Source of the DNA: a virus
Reading direction: 5' to 3' (one strand)
Virus record (IMG/VR): IMGVR_UViG_3300046516_000452
Coordinates: 1-22,697 of that record
Length of the DNA stretch: 22,697 nucleotides
Made by a program: the position numbers and the translations under genes. Within the stretch, counting starts at the first letter, position 1. Every line of letters starts with the position of its first letter. Under the pieces are notes generated by a model. It was given only the letters and a program-made list of their open reading frames with translations. It was not told the DNA's origin and did no database searches. Positions 14,084 through 21,984 of this stretch are shown piece after piece.

Positions 14084-15915
14084 ACAAGCTTCTATGGCTC
14101 TTTCAGCTCGCGGACAAGGTCAGCGGGCCCGCTCGCATGATGACCAAGGCGCTCGGCGGGTTTAACGCAATCATGCGCACGGCCGCGGGCGCTGCGAGCA
14201 GCGCTGGCTCGCGCGTGGGCTCTGCGTTCTCGCGCCTCGGTGCCGGGGCGAGCAGCGCGCTGGGCGATCTGTCGCACGCAACGAACGTCATGCGCGGCAC
14301 CGTTAGTGCGGTGGCCGGTATCGCCGGCGCCGTCGGCGGCATGGTCCGCGGTGGCGTCGAGTGGGTCGTGGGCGCCGCGTCCTTCCGTGAGAGCACGCTC
14401 ACCGGACTTCGGACCGTGCTGGGCTCGCAGGAGGCTGCGAACAGGGTCTTCGCGGAGTCGCAACGGATGGCACAGCAAACCCCGTTTGATACCGCAGACG
14501 TGATCCGCGACCGGATGAACTTGATCCTGAACCATTTCACCGAGAGCGAATCCCGCGTGCTGTACGCCGCTGGAGCCGACATCGGCACCGCGCTCGGTCA
14601 AGATCGTATGGAGCCGTTCTTCTACGCGCTGCAGCGTATCAAGGGCCAGGGCGCGCTCACCGGGGAGGCGATGCACTCGCTTCGGGCCGCGGGCATCGGC
14701 GAGTCACTCTTGTTCCCGGCGCTCGCGCGTCGGCTGAACATCAGCACAGATAACCAACGCCAGATGATGGCCGCGGTTCGTCAACGGATGAGCGCGGGTC
14801 ACATCGACGGAGACATGGCCCTTTCCGCGATTGTCGATGCCGTCGAGCGAAACATCTCACACGGCACGGCCGGCAGCTTCGCAGTCGGGCAATCGGAAAC
14901 GATCTCGGGGTTGCTCTCCAACCTTCGCAGTGCACCGTCTGACCTCGTGCAGTCGATGGACATGCTCGACACTCCAGGCTTCCGAGCGTTCAAGAACGGA
15001 CTGAAGAACGTGATCGCGATGCTCGCGCCAGCGAGTGCGAGCGGTAAACGTTTGATGGACGTGCTCGAAAAGATGGTCAACGGCGTGTTCAAGGTGCTGT
15101 TCGGCGACCTATCCGACCCAGCGGCGTTGTCTCGCGCGTTCGATGGGGCGATCACCGCGGTCGAGAGATTCATCCCGGTGCTCGTGACCGGGCTCGAAAA
15201 CATCAAACAGTTCGGGCTTGGAATCGCTGACGGTTTCATGACAGCGCTCGGGGCAATCGGCGCATTCGACATGACAAACAACTCCGCCCAGTGGCGTGAG
15301 TTCGGCGTCACAGTCGGAGCGCTCGCCGCGAACCTGCTTAAATTGATCGCACCACTGGCGACCGTCGCGGGATGGATCAACAGCATCGGTGAGGGCATCG
15401 GGAAGGCCGCCGGATGGCTCACCACCGACACGGTCGGTGCACCGCCTGATCTCGACGCCATGCGGGCTCAACACCGCGGCATCGGCACCGTAGCTGGCGC
15501 CGGATTCAACGACGGTTTGATGAACAGCGCGCTCCGCACCCAGATCGCGGCGCGAACGCTTGCGGATGCCTCGACGGTTGCGATGCAGGATCGTTTGCAG
15601 GTGCACTCGCCTAGCCGCGTATTCATGCGCCTCGGGCAGAACACGGCCCAGGGATTCGCCGAAGGACTACGCCTCGAAACGCCGACGATCGAGAGCGCGC
15701 TGACCGGTGCCATCTCGATGAACGATGCACCGACGGCTTCGAGCATGGCTGGCCGCGGCGGACTCAACGCGTCGGGCATGAACGTCAACGTGAATGTGAA
15801 TGTCGGGCCCGAGCACGGCAACCCGCAGGCGATTGCGCAAGAGGTTGCCAGGGTACTTCCGAGCACCCTGCAAAGCGCGCTCGAAGGGCTCGCGCTACAG
15901 GCGGCTGCGGCATGA
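14080..15915 (+). CDS. Tail tape measure protein
   Basis: This 611-residue protein sets tail length and occupies the tube lumen. The N-terminal third is a long Ala/Gly/Ser-rich helix with hydrophobic stretches near residues 75-105 (VAGIAGAVGGMV). A conserved tape-measure block follows, with QQTPFDTADVIRD and LQRIKGQGALTGEAMHSLRAAG. Further hydrophobic helices occur near residues 370-460. The C-terminal part has the common HSPSRVFMRLGQNTAQGFAEGL motif, and NVNVNVNVGP ends the ordered part. The GTG overlaps the chaperone fusion stop. At about 0.15 nm per residue the length suggests a tail near 90 nm, which is inference from the general rule. Confidence 0.93.
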   Translation: MNKLLWLFQLADKVSGPARMMTKALGGFNAIMRTAAGAASSAGSRVGSAFSRLGAGASSALGDLSHATNVMRGTVSAVAGIAGAVGGMVRGGVEWVVGAASFRESTLTGLRTVLGSQEAANRVFAESQRMAQQTPFDTADVIRDRMNLILNHFTESESRVLYAAGADIGTALGQDRMEPFFYALQRIKGQGALTGEAMHSLRAAGIGESLLFPALARRLNISTDNQRQMMAAVRQRMSAGHIDGDMALSAIVDAVERNISHGTAGSFAVGQSETISGLLSNLRSAPSDLVQSMDMLDTPGFRAFKNGLKNVIAMLAPASASGKRLMDVLEKMVNGVFKVLFGDLSDPAALSRAFDGAITAVERFIPVLVTGLENIKQFGLGIADGFMTALGAIGAFDMTNNSAQWREFGVTVGALAANLLKLIAPLATVAGWINSIGEGIGKAAGWLTTDTVGAPPDLDAMRAQHRGIGTVAGAGFNDGLMNSALRTQIAARTLADASTVAMQDRLQVHSPSRVFMRLGQNTAQGFAEGLRLETPTIESALTGAISMNDAPTASSMAGRGGLNASGMNVNVNVNVGPEHGNPQAIAQEVARVLPSTLQSALEGLALQAAAA

Positions 15916-16496
15916 CTCTCGATGAATCCAGATTCGTGCCGTTCTGGGAAGACGAGCCTGACATTTGGGACGAGATCATCTTCGATGGCTTCGCCATGCC
16001 AGGTCTGGCCATTGTCAGCGCGTCCATCGGGCGGAAGATTGATACCAAATCGGCGTCTGGTTCCGACGGCGCCACGCTCACCGACAAGGGTTACGAGCCT
16101 GGTAAGGTTGATATAAAGCTTGTGCTCTGGACGCGGGAGCAGCTCGAGGACTACCTGCGGGTGCGTCCGAGGCGTCGGCCCAATGAGCCGCGTCGACCGA
16201 TCGCCGTAGAACATCCCGCGCTCGAGCTGCTGAACATTCGTAGCATTTACATCAACGAGCTTTCCTCGCCCACGCCCGGAACGGTGAAGGGCACGCGCGA
16301 AATCACCATCAAGGCCATTGAGTACCGGCCGCCGACACGTCGGAACGTCACACGTACCCCAAGGGTACCGGCGTCCGATCTCGCCACGCGCAACAGCGCG
16401 ATCGGCGGAACGCCACGGGTCGACGCCAACGGAACACCGACGTTTATTCAGTTCAACTCCGCCACGGCGCCCAGCGCGAGCGGCAACGGACCATGA
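15912..16496 (+). CDS. Tail tube-baseplate adaptor-like protein
   Basis: This 194-residue protein lies between tape measure and hub, where contractile phages encode tube-initiator or LysM-type adaptor proteins (Mu gpN region). Its core has GSDGATLTDKGYEPGKVDI (about residues 52-70), then KLVLWTREQLEDYLRV and HPALELLNIRSIYI. This strand pattern recurs in proteins that start the tube on the hub. The last 50 residues are Thr/Ser/Asn-rich and probably unstructured. A full LysM motif is not visible, nor is the long N protein of Mu. ATG overlaps the tape measure stop, and the TGA overlaps the hub ATG. Confidence is high for a baseplate-proximal tail protein, lower for the precise role. Confidence 0.65.
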   Translation: MTLDESRFVPFWEDEPDIWDEIIFDGFAMPGLAIVSASIGRKIDTKSASGSDGATLTDKGYEPGKVDIKLVLWTREQLEDYLRVRPRRRPNEPRRPIAVEHPALELLNIRSIYINELSSPTPGTVKGTREITIKAIEYRPPTRRNVTRTPRVPASDLATRNSAIGGTPRVDANGTPTFIQFNSATAPSASGNGP

Positions 16497-17647
16497 GCGA
16501 GCTGCTCTGCAACGGCGCGAACGTCATCTCGGGCACGATCGCGCTCCCGCGCATCGGCATGTGGTCGGCCGATCTCGTGGTCGATTCTACCACGGCGATC
16601 GCGGGTGCGGTCACGATCGCGCCACCAGACGGCACGCGGCCGCTCGTCGGCACAACCGTGCATTCGGGTCTCTTCGAGGATCGCGTCGAAATGCGGGTCG
16701 TTGGTGGGGCTGGGCGGATGGGTTTTCCAGTCGAGCCCCGTTACTACCGCGGCGTGCCGTTGCGGCTCCCGTTGGGAGATCTGCTGCGCGAGGCTGGCGA
16801 GCGTCTCTCGCCGTCGTCGTCGGCACAGGTTCTGGACACACTGCTGCAGAAATGGACGCGCGAAGGTAGCAGCACAGGCCGTGCGCTGAACCACCTGACC
16901 GATGCCGTCGGCGCATCATGGCGAGTACTTCAGGACGGGACTCTCTGGGTCGGTACCGAGACGTGGCCGTCGATCGAGGTCGTGCACGATCTGATCAGCG
17001 AGCACACGAGCGAAAACCGCGTCGAGATCGCCACCGAGTCGATCGATGCGGCGCTCGTCCCCGGAACCGTGTTCCTGGGTCGACGCGTATCGTACGTCGA
17101 GCACCGCGTAGCGCCGGACTCGATGCGCACCATGGTGTGGTTCGAGGCGTCCGGCTCGGTGACCGACCGAATAAAGTCCGTGTTCGAGGCGTTCATCAAC
17201 CAGATCATGCGCCGGATCGATTACCTCGCGGGCTACCGGGCTCGCGTGGTGAGCCAAGCTGCCGACGGCACGCTCGAACTGCAGCCCGATGACACCCGGC
17301 TACCGGGGATGACGGGCGTGCCGATTCGGTACGGCGTGCCTGGCGCGAAAGCAACGATCACCGCGGGTACGTACCTCTGGATTCAGTTCGAGCATGGCGA
17401 TCCTCAACGCCCCGTTGCGACTCACTGGGAATCGGGCTCAACCACCGAAGTGTCGCTTGATTCCACTGCGATCAAGTTGGGAACCGCGGCCACGCGCGGC
17501 ATTGCGCGCCAGAGCGACACGGTGGACCAGAGCGCGGCGATGCTGACTTGGATGAACGCCGTCAGCACCGCCACCGGGGCGCCGCCGTTGGTGGGCACCA
17601 CGATTGGCACGATTAGTTCCTCGAGCGGCCGGGGGACGTGCGACTGA
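16493..17647 (+). CDS. Baseplate hub/spike protein (Mu gp44-gp45 region)
   Basis: This 384-residue protein looks like a single-chain combination of hub and spike. The first 230 residues are strand-rich, with HSGLFEDRVEMRVVGG and a GRALNHLTDAVGASWRVLQDGTLWVG hub-like segment (quoted here as one region at about residues 128-153). Residues about 248-312 resemble an OB-fold as in gp5/gpV proteins: YRARVVSQAADGTLELQ, GVPIRYGVPGAKATI and the ending LWIQFEHGDPQRPVATHW. The last 60 residues (TTEVSLDSTAIKLG and beyond) could begin a small spike. In Mu two genes, P (gp44) and gp45, share these roles, so this may be a fusion or a shortened system. Only one such gene is present between adaptor and gp46-like gene. 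Confidence 0.75.
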   Translation: MSELLCNGANVISGTIALPRIGMWSADLVVDSTTAIAGAVTIAPPDGTRPLVGTTVHSGLFEDRVEMRVVGGAGRMGFPVEPRYYRGVPLRLPLGDLLREAGERLSPSSSAQVLDTLLQKWTREGSSTGRALNHLTDAVGASWRVLQDGTLWVGTETWPSIEVVHDLISEHTSENRVEIATESIDAALVPGTVFLGRRVSYVEHRVAPDSMRTMVWFEASGSVTDRIKSVFEAFINQIMRRIDYLAGYRARVVSQAADGTLELQPDDTRLPGMTGVPIRYGVPGAKATITAGTYLWIQFEHGDPQRPVATHWESGSTTEVSLDSTAIKLGTAATRGIARQSDTVDQSAAMLTWMNAVSTATGAPPLVGTTIGTISSSSGRGTCD

Positions 17648-17991
17648 TGGGCAACCTCGGCACAGACATCATCTGTCTTCCTGACCTCGACCCGTACTTC
17701 CGCGTGCAGTCCGGCCGCGTAGTGCTCGCGCACTCGATCGCGCGACGGCTGTACTACTTGCGGGCGTTCCTCAATGACACGTTCGTGGACCGGCAGCGCG
17801 GGCGCCTGCAAAGTGCCGTCGAGGCCGAGTGCGAGCGGGATGAGCGCGTGCTCGCTGCAACCGCCGCGGTCACGTTCAACGCGGCCGCGCATTCGCTCAC
17901 GGTCAAGGTGTCGCTCGAGGACGCCGACGGACCGTTCGAACTCATCCTCGCGGTCGATCAAGTCACCGTCACACTACTGAAGGGCGGATAG
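17647..17991 (+). CDS. Baseplate wedge protein, Mu gp46-like
   Basis: This 114-residue protein has the size and position of Mu gp46 (gpW/gp25-type baseplate protein), directly before the gp47-like J protein. It starts MGNLGTDIICLPDLDPYF. It contains a SIARRLYYLRAFLNDTF segment near residues 29-45, which matches the family pattern of an N-terminal strand followed by the helix that docks on the sheath. The C-terminal half is strand-rich (HSLTVKVSLEDADG, FELILAVDQVTVTL). The ATG at 17647 makes a TGATG junction with the hub stop; a GTG at 17638 would add three residues but lies too close to the GGGGG ribosome-binding-like run. Confidence 0.8.
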   Translation: MGNLGTDIICLPDLDPYFRVQSGRVVLAHSIARRLYYLRAFLNDTFVDRQRGRLQSAVEAECERDERVLAATAAVTFNAAAHSLTVKVSLEDADGPFELILAVDQVTVTLLKGG

Positions 17992-17992
17992 C

Positions 17993-19111
17993 GTGTCACT
18001 CACCCTCGCAGATCTGATCACGCCGGACACAGAGGACGAGATTCTGACGTTCCTGCTCACCACGCTGGGGAGCAATAGTTTCCCGGTCACCGACTGGGAA
18101 GAGAACGGCGTTGCGATGACGCTGCTCTCGACGTTCGCGAAGGGCGAACTCGACTCGGTCAACAAGGTTTCCGAGATCGCAAAGGGCGGGTTCCTGGGGC
18201 TCGCTGCTGGCGATTGGCTCAAGCTCAAAGCAGCATCGGATTTTAGCAACGACTTCTATCCAGCGGTGTTCGCCAAGGTCCACATTCGGCTCACGTGCGC
18301 CAGCGGATCCGGCCCCTATACGATCACTCCCGCGCAACTGTGGATTTCGGTCAACGCCCGGCGCTACAACAGCGCCAACGCAGCGAACGTCGTGCTTGCG
18401 ACCGGGTCACCGGTCGACATCGATTTCGTGGCCGAGAACGCCGGCATGCTCTTCAACATCAGCGGGCTCGGCGCGGCCGTGACCATGCTGACGCCGCTTC
18501 CGGGCGTGACCGCAGCGCTGCAGGAAACGTCGGGCGGCTCTGGAACCGCGATGACCATCCAGGGCATAGACGAAGAGTCAGACGTCGCGCTCACGCAGCG
18601 TTGCAGAGCCAAGTGGGCAACGATCGCTTATGGATCGACCGACCTGGCGTACGTCAGCTGGGCGCGCGAGAACCAGAACGTTACCAAGGTTCGCGTGCGG
18701 AGCAACAACCCGGATGGCCCCGGAACGCTGAGAGTGTATCTCGCGGGACCGAACGGCGGCGTAGCCGGTGGAGTCGTAACGGACGTCAACGCCGTGATTC
18801 AGGTGCGCAAACCTAACTGTTCGATCGTAGCAACGATTACGGCCACGAATGTCGCGGTCAACATCAGCGCTCACCTCGATGTCACGACCGGGACTGTGCT
18901 CGCGAGCGCAGAGGCGCAAGCGGAGGACGCCCTACGAGCATTCTTTGCAACGCTCGAGATCGGCGACAAGGTTTACAGGTCGGCACTCATCGAGGCGATC
19001 ATGTTGCCATCCGGAGTGATCAACGTGGTGTTGGCCACGCCGGCGGGTGACACGGCTATCGATGGTGACGTGGGCGAAATCGGCGTGCTTGGAACGGTGA
19101 CCTGGACGTGA
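17993..19111 (+). CDS. Baseplate assembly protein J, Mu gp47-like
   Basis: This 372-residue protein matches the baseplate J family (Mu gp47, P2 gpJ), which builds the wedges that transmit the contraction signal. N-terminal DTEDEILTFLLTTLGSNSFP and WEENGVAMTLLSTFAKGE, the GDWLKLKAASDF segment near residues 74-85, and the central GIDEESDVALTQRCRAKW (about 190-207) are characteristic. The family motif GSTDLAYVSWARE follows at about 212, then VRVRSNNPDGPGTLRVYLAGPNGG. The C-terminal ending LIEAIMLPSGVINVVL is also usual. The GTG start is one base beyond the gp46-like stop with AAGGGCGG upstream. Its TGA overlaps the next GTG. Confidence 0.92.
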   Translation: MSLTLADLITPDTEDEILTFLLTTLGSNSFPVTDWEENGVAMTLLSTFAKGELDSVNKVSEIAKGGFLGLAAGDWLKLKAASDFSNDFYPAVFAKVHIRLTCASGSGPYTITPAQLWISVNARRYNSANAANVVLATGSPVDIDFVAENAGMLFNISGLGAAVTMLTPLPGVTAALQETSGGSGTAMTIQGIDEESDVALTQRCRAKWATIAYGSTDLAYVSWARENQNVTKVRVRSNNPDGPGTLRVYLAGPNGGVAGGVVTDVNAVIQVRKPNCSIVATITATNVAVNISAHLDVTTGTVLASAEAQAEDALRAFFATLEIGDKVYRSALIEAIMLPSGVINVVLATPAGDTAIDGDVGEIGVLGTVTWT

Positions 19112-19728
19112 CGAGTTACGAACAGTGGCTCGTCGAGCAGTCTCCCGGCTGGCTCCAGGGCCCATACGGTGCCGGCTACGTCGGTACCCTGGGGCTCACG
19201 AAAGACACGGTCGTCGACGCGGTCAAGCAGGCGATCAAAGCGAGGTTCATAAAGCTCGCACCAAACGATGCGCTTGGATACATCGGCGACGATCGAGTGA
19301 TCGAGCGGTACCCCGTCGACACTGACGCGACGTATCGCGCTCGTCTCGTAGCTGCGTGGGAAACATGGCTGTACGCCGGGACCGATCGCGGCGTGATCGC
19401 GGCCATGAATGCGGCAGGCTTCGCGAACGTCCAGATTTTCAACAATCTCGTGGGCCCCGGTTTCGAGATGACATGGCCGCCCGATAGCGACGCGGCGAAC
19501 TGGTCGAGATTTTGGGTCGTGATCACAGACCCGCAATGGACCGGCGTGGCGTGGGGAGATGGGCACAAGTGGGGCGATCCGTGGAGTTGGGGCACGACCG
19601 CAACCGCGGCCGATGCTGCATGGATCCGAGCGATCATCCGAAAGTGGAAATCGTCGCACACGATCTGCAAAGAAATTCTCATTCGCACCTCGTCGCCAGC
19701 CGCGACGATCGCGCGATGGCCGGGGTAA
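19108..19728 (+). CDS. Tail protein I, Mu gp48-like
   Basis: This 206-residue protein is the expected partner after gp47-like J and joins baseplate wedges to tail fibres. Family features are the N-terminal LVEQSPGWLQGP and KDTVVDAVKQAIKARFI, then RLVAAWETWLYAGTDRGVIAAM near residues 79-100. The Trp-rich DGHKWGDPWSWGTT near residue 150 is followed by AAWIRAIIRKWKSSHTICKEILI, a typical C-terminal helix-strand pair of the P2 gpI/Mu gp48 group. The GTG start overlaps the J stop (GTGA). Three bases separate it from the first fibre gene. Confidence 0.87.
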   Translation: MTSYEQWLVEQSPGWLQGPYGAGYVGTLGLTKDTVVDAVKQAIKARFIKLAPNDALGYIGDDRVIERYPVDTDATYRARLVAAWETWLYAGTDRGVIAAMNAAGFANVQIFNNLVGPGFEMTWPPDSDAANWSRFWVVITDPQWTGVAWGDGHKWGDPWSWGTTATAADAAWIRAIIRKWKSSHTICKEILIRTSSPAATIARWPG

Positions 19729-19731
19729 CGC

Positions 19732-20571
19732 ATGTCACACTCGCTCACCGATAGCTCTTCGTTCGACACCGTCACGGTCCCCGACGACGGGGACGGCGCT
19801 GTTGCCGCGTCGGTCAACGTCGGATTCCAGGCGCTCGCGAACCGCGACAAATACCTGCGCGACAGTTTTCCGAACGGGTATATGATCGGCGGACAAAACG
19901 CCGTAGTGACCAGCGGTTTGAACAGCGATTGGCAGGCGATCCTGGCGCTGTGGCTCGGCGGTACCCTTTATACGTATCCGAGCCTGATCACAATGAACGC
20001 CGCGAACATCGAGGGCGGCGGATCGTTCGCGGCTGGGTGGTACTACGCATATGCCTACGTGAGTTCTGGATCCTTGGCGTTCCAGCTTTCCACGACGGCT
20101 CCCGATATTCTCTGGAAAGACTCGACACTTAAGACGCACCGCTACATGGGGTGCATCTACGCCGAGAGCAGCTCGATCATTTCGAAGTTCCACAAGGTCG
20201 GGCAGAAGTACATTTTTGCAATCGGTCGCGTGGCACTCACTGACCCGAGTACGCCGTCGACCGGCGGGACGTATCAATCGGCGGCGGTACCAGGGGCCGC
20301 GATTCCGCCGCATGTGCGGATGATCGGAGTGAAAGTGAAACTCACGAACACCAGCGCCTCGAACCATTACTATGGTCGCGTGCGAAGCCCTGGCAGCGTC
20401 GGCACCACGGACGCCGGTAGCGCGCTGCAGTTGTTCGCCGAGGGCGATACTCCAAACCGGTCGACACATGGTTGCTGCGAGCTTGCGCTCGACGCGTCGC
20501 AACAGTTCGAGTGGACGACCGAGAACACGGCCGCGCAGCTAAGCGTGCTCGTGCACTCGTTCCTGGAATAG
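19732..20571 (+). CDS. Tail fibre-like protein 1
   Basis: This 279-residue protein begins the host-recognition block after gp48. N-terminal residues (TVPDDGDGAVAASVNVGFQALANRD) resemble attachment segments found at the start of phage tail proteins. The middle, with GWYYAYAYVSSGSLAFQLSTT and TLKTHRYMGCIYAESSS (each under twenty residues as written in the protein), is a beta-rich module that recurs in tail and fibre proteins of environmental phages. The C-terminal third is strand-rich with Cys-Cys in THGCCELALD. There is no coiled coil or collagen repeat. A role as a baseplate-attached receptor-binding or fibre base is likely; the receptor cannot be inferred. ATG 19732 is the first start after the gp48-like stop. 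Confidence 0.65.
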   Translation: MSHSLTDSSSFDTVTVPDDGDGAVAASVNVGFQALANRDKYLRDSFPNGYMIGGQNAVVTSGLNSDWQAILALWLGGTLYTYPSLITMNAANIEGGGSFAAGWYYAYAYVSSGSLAFQLSTTAPDILWKDSTLKTHRYMGCIYAESSSIISKFHKVGQKYIFAIGRVALTDPSTPSTGGTYQSAAVPGAAIPPHVRMIGVKVKLTNTSASNHYYGRVRSPGSVGTTDAGSALQLFAEGDTPNRSTHGCCELALDASQQFEWTTENTAAQLSVLVHSFLE

Positions 20572-20574
20572 ACC

Positions 20575-21375
20575 ATGACCATTCTGCGAAAATACGGCGC
20601 TGGACTGCTCCTAAACGGAGCGTCGCTCCTTGTAGACTTCGGCATTGCAGCCACGCAGGCGGCTCCTGGAAACAAGCTGCCGGGGCCAGTACCGATCGAC
20701 ACAACGTCACCGATCGACGGTTACGTACTTGCGTACAACGCGGGGCTTGCCAAGGCAGTATGGTCAGCGGCCGGCACTGGCGACATGCTGCTCGCTGGCG
20801 TCCAGACGGTCACTGGCGCGAAGACCTTCAACACCGACAAGTTGATAGCCAACGGGATCAATACTCCGGCGGCGGTCGACTTCACCGTCAATATCGGTCC
20901 ACAGGGCGGCAACCAGGCCATGCAGGTCTGGAAGATCAATGGTACCGAATTCGCGCGACTGAAAAACACCGCAGGACTGTCGCTCGGCCTCGCAGAGAGC
21001 TTCGACGCTCCTGGATTGCTGTTGCCAAACGGCCGAGGAATCTGGACGAAAGCGTTGAATGCGACTCAGAAGTGCATGCTGTATGCGAGCGGCGACGACG
21101 TACTCATTCAAGCACTGTCTGTGAATGGCGCTGTCATCGCTACGTTCGGGACCCAACTTACGGTGCGCAATATCAGTCTCAACCCAAGACTGGAAGTGAG
21201 CAACACCGCGATGACAACCACGAATCTATACCAGGAGATGGGCGCGATCGCAGACCCCGGCGTTTCGGCTGCGAGTACCGGTCGTCTGTACTGGAAGCTC
21301 AATGGCGGAGGGAAGATGGAGCTTAAGGCCATCGGACCAACTGGCGCGGCTTCGGTGCTTTTCACGGAGCCATAA
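20575..21375 (+). CDS. Tail fibre-like protein 2
   Basis: This 266-residue protein has the phage fibre motif GVQTVTGAKTFNTDKL (about residues 75-90), a repeat unit widely seen in tail fibres. Its N-terminus MTILRKYGAGLLLNGASLL may anchor it. After the motif come regularly spaced short strands (NIGPQGGNQAMQVWKINGTEF, ISLNPRLEVSNTAM) that suggest a beta-fibre. It ends with a GRLYWKLNGGGKMELKAIGP strand cluster, similar to C-termini of fibre shafts. Only one repeat is present, so the fibre is short. It is separated by three bases from the previous fibre gene, and its stop overlaps the next ATG (TAATG). Confidence 0.7.
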   Translation: MTILRKYGAGLLLNGASLLVDFGIAATQAAPGNKLPGPVPIDTTSPIDGYVLAYNAGLAKAVWSAAGTGDMLLAGVQTVTGAKTFNTDKLIANGINTPAAVDFTVNIGPQGGNQAMQVWKINGTEFARLKNTAGLSLGLAESFDAPGLLLPNGRGIWTKALNATQKCMLYASGDDVLIQALSVNGAVIATFGTQLTVRNISLNPRLEVSNTAMTTTNLYQEMGAIADPGVSAASTGRLYWKLNGGGKMELKAIGPTGAASVLFTEP

Positions 21376-21659
21376 TGGACTGGAAACTTTCCGCCGAAGA
21401 CACGTTGGAGCTGCTGCTCTGCGAATCGAAGGCCCTCGAAGCCGCATCCCTTGCGCGCGAGGCCGAGCGTCTCACCGAACTCGCAAACATGAAGCATTCA
21501 ATTGCCGCGGCCAGTAAAGTCGCAATCCTCTCGCGTCTCGGCCTTCTCGGACTTCCGATCGGCGTGACAGAGCATGGAAAAGTAATCGACACCCGCACGG
21601 GCCAACCGATGCCGGCACCATCATCTCCAGAGACTAGAACGGCCGATGACAGCCGCTAG
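21375..21659 (+). CDS. Small helical protein of unknown function in the fibre block
   Basis: This 94-residue product starts MDWKLSAEDTLELLLCES and continues as one long Ala/Glu/Leu-rich helix to about residue 55, followed by a Pro-rich, polar tail. The helix has heptad-like Leu/Ala spacing, so a coiled coil is possible. I do not recognise a family. Its place between two fibre genes suggests a fibre assembly chaperone, an adaptor or a minor baseplate part. The ATG overlaps the previous stop by one base and the gene overlaps the next by 14 bases. The reading frame is clearly coding because it is exactly bounded by coupled neighbours. Confidence 0.65.
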   Translation: MDWKLSAEDTLELLLCESKALEAASLAREAERLTELANMKHSIAAASKVAILSRLGLLGLPIGVTEHGKVIDTRTGQPMPAPSSPETRTADDSR

Positions 21660-21984
21660 GCGCAACATCATCATCGAGCAGTACGCCGAGTTCCGGTGGT
21701 CGCTGCTATTCAAAAACGTTGATTACGTAGCCGCTCCGAAACGCTTCCGCGTGCTCCCGACATTCGGCGCAACCGCATGGATCGACCTTACCGAAGGCGC
21801 CGGCATCACATCGACGTTGGTGGGTGCCGATACGCGCGTGGTGATCGTCGTACTCGCTAGCATCACCGGCGGGCTCGTCGCGCCGTCGCTGGGTGTCTTC
21901 GATCTGTTTATTGCGCCGTCGAGTCTCCCGCGGAAAGAGATCAAGGGACGCGCGACTGTTGATCCGAGCACCGGTCCGATATGA
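21646..21984 (+). CDS. Small beta-sandwich-like protein, function unknown
   Basis: This 112-residue protein contains alternating hydrophobic strands. Its opening IIIEQYAEFRWSLLFKN resembles the start of small immunoglobulin-like beta-sandwich proteins (LtfC/BppU-N type) that sit between tail fibres of many phages, where an EQG-x-x-F pattern is usual. The Gly after Glu-Gln is replaced by Tyr here. A hydrophobic stretch (VVIVVLASITGGLVAP, about residues 66-81) could be two strands rather than a membrane segment. Its likely role is a connector to the next fibre; this is inference. It starts inside the previous gene, and its stop overlaps the next ATG. Confidence 0.6.
   Translation: MTAARRNIIIEQYAEFRWSLLFKNVDYVAAPKRFRVLPTFGATAWIDLTEGAGITSTLVGADTRVVIVVLASITGGLVAPSLGVFDLFIAPSSLPRKEIKGRATVDPSTGPI

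Noticed and set aside
15781-15810. Short Asn-Val repeat in the tape measure
   Set aside because: Alternating NV strands are common near tape measure C-termini and do not indicate a separate element.
19735-20502. Reverse-strand open frame of 255 codons opposite fibre gene 1
   Set aside because: No recognisable domain or ribosome-binding site, and it mirrors the + strand codon bias.
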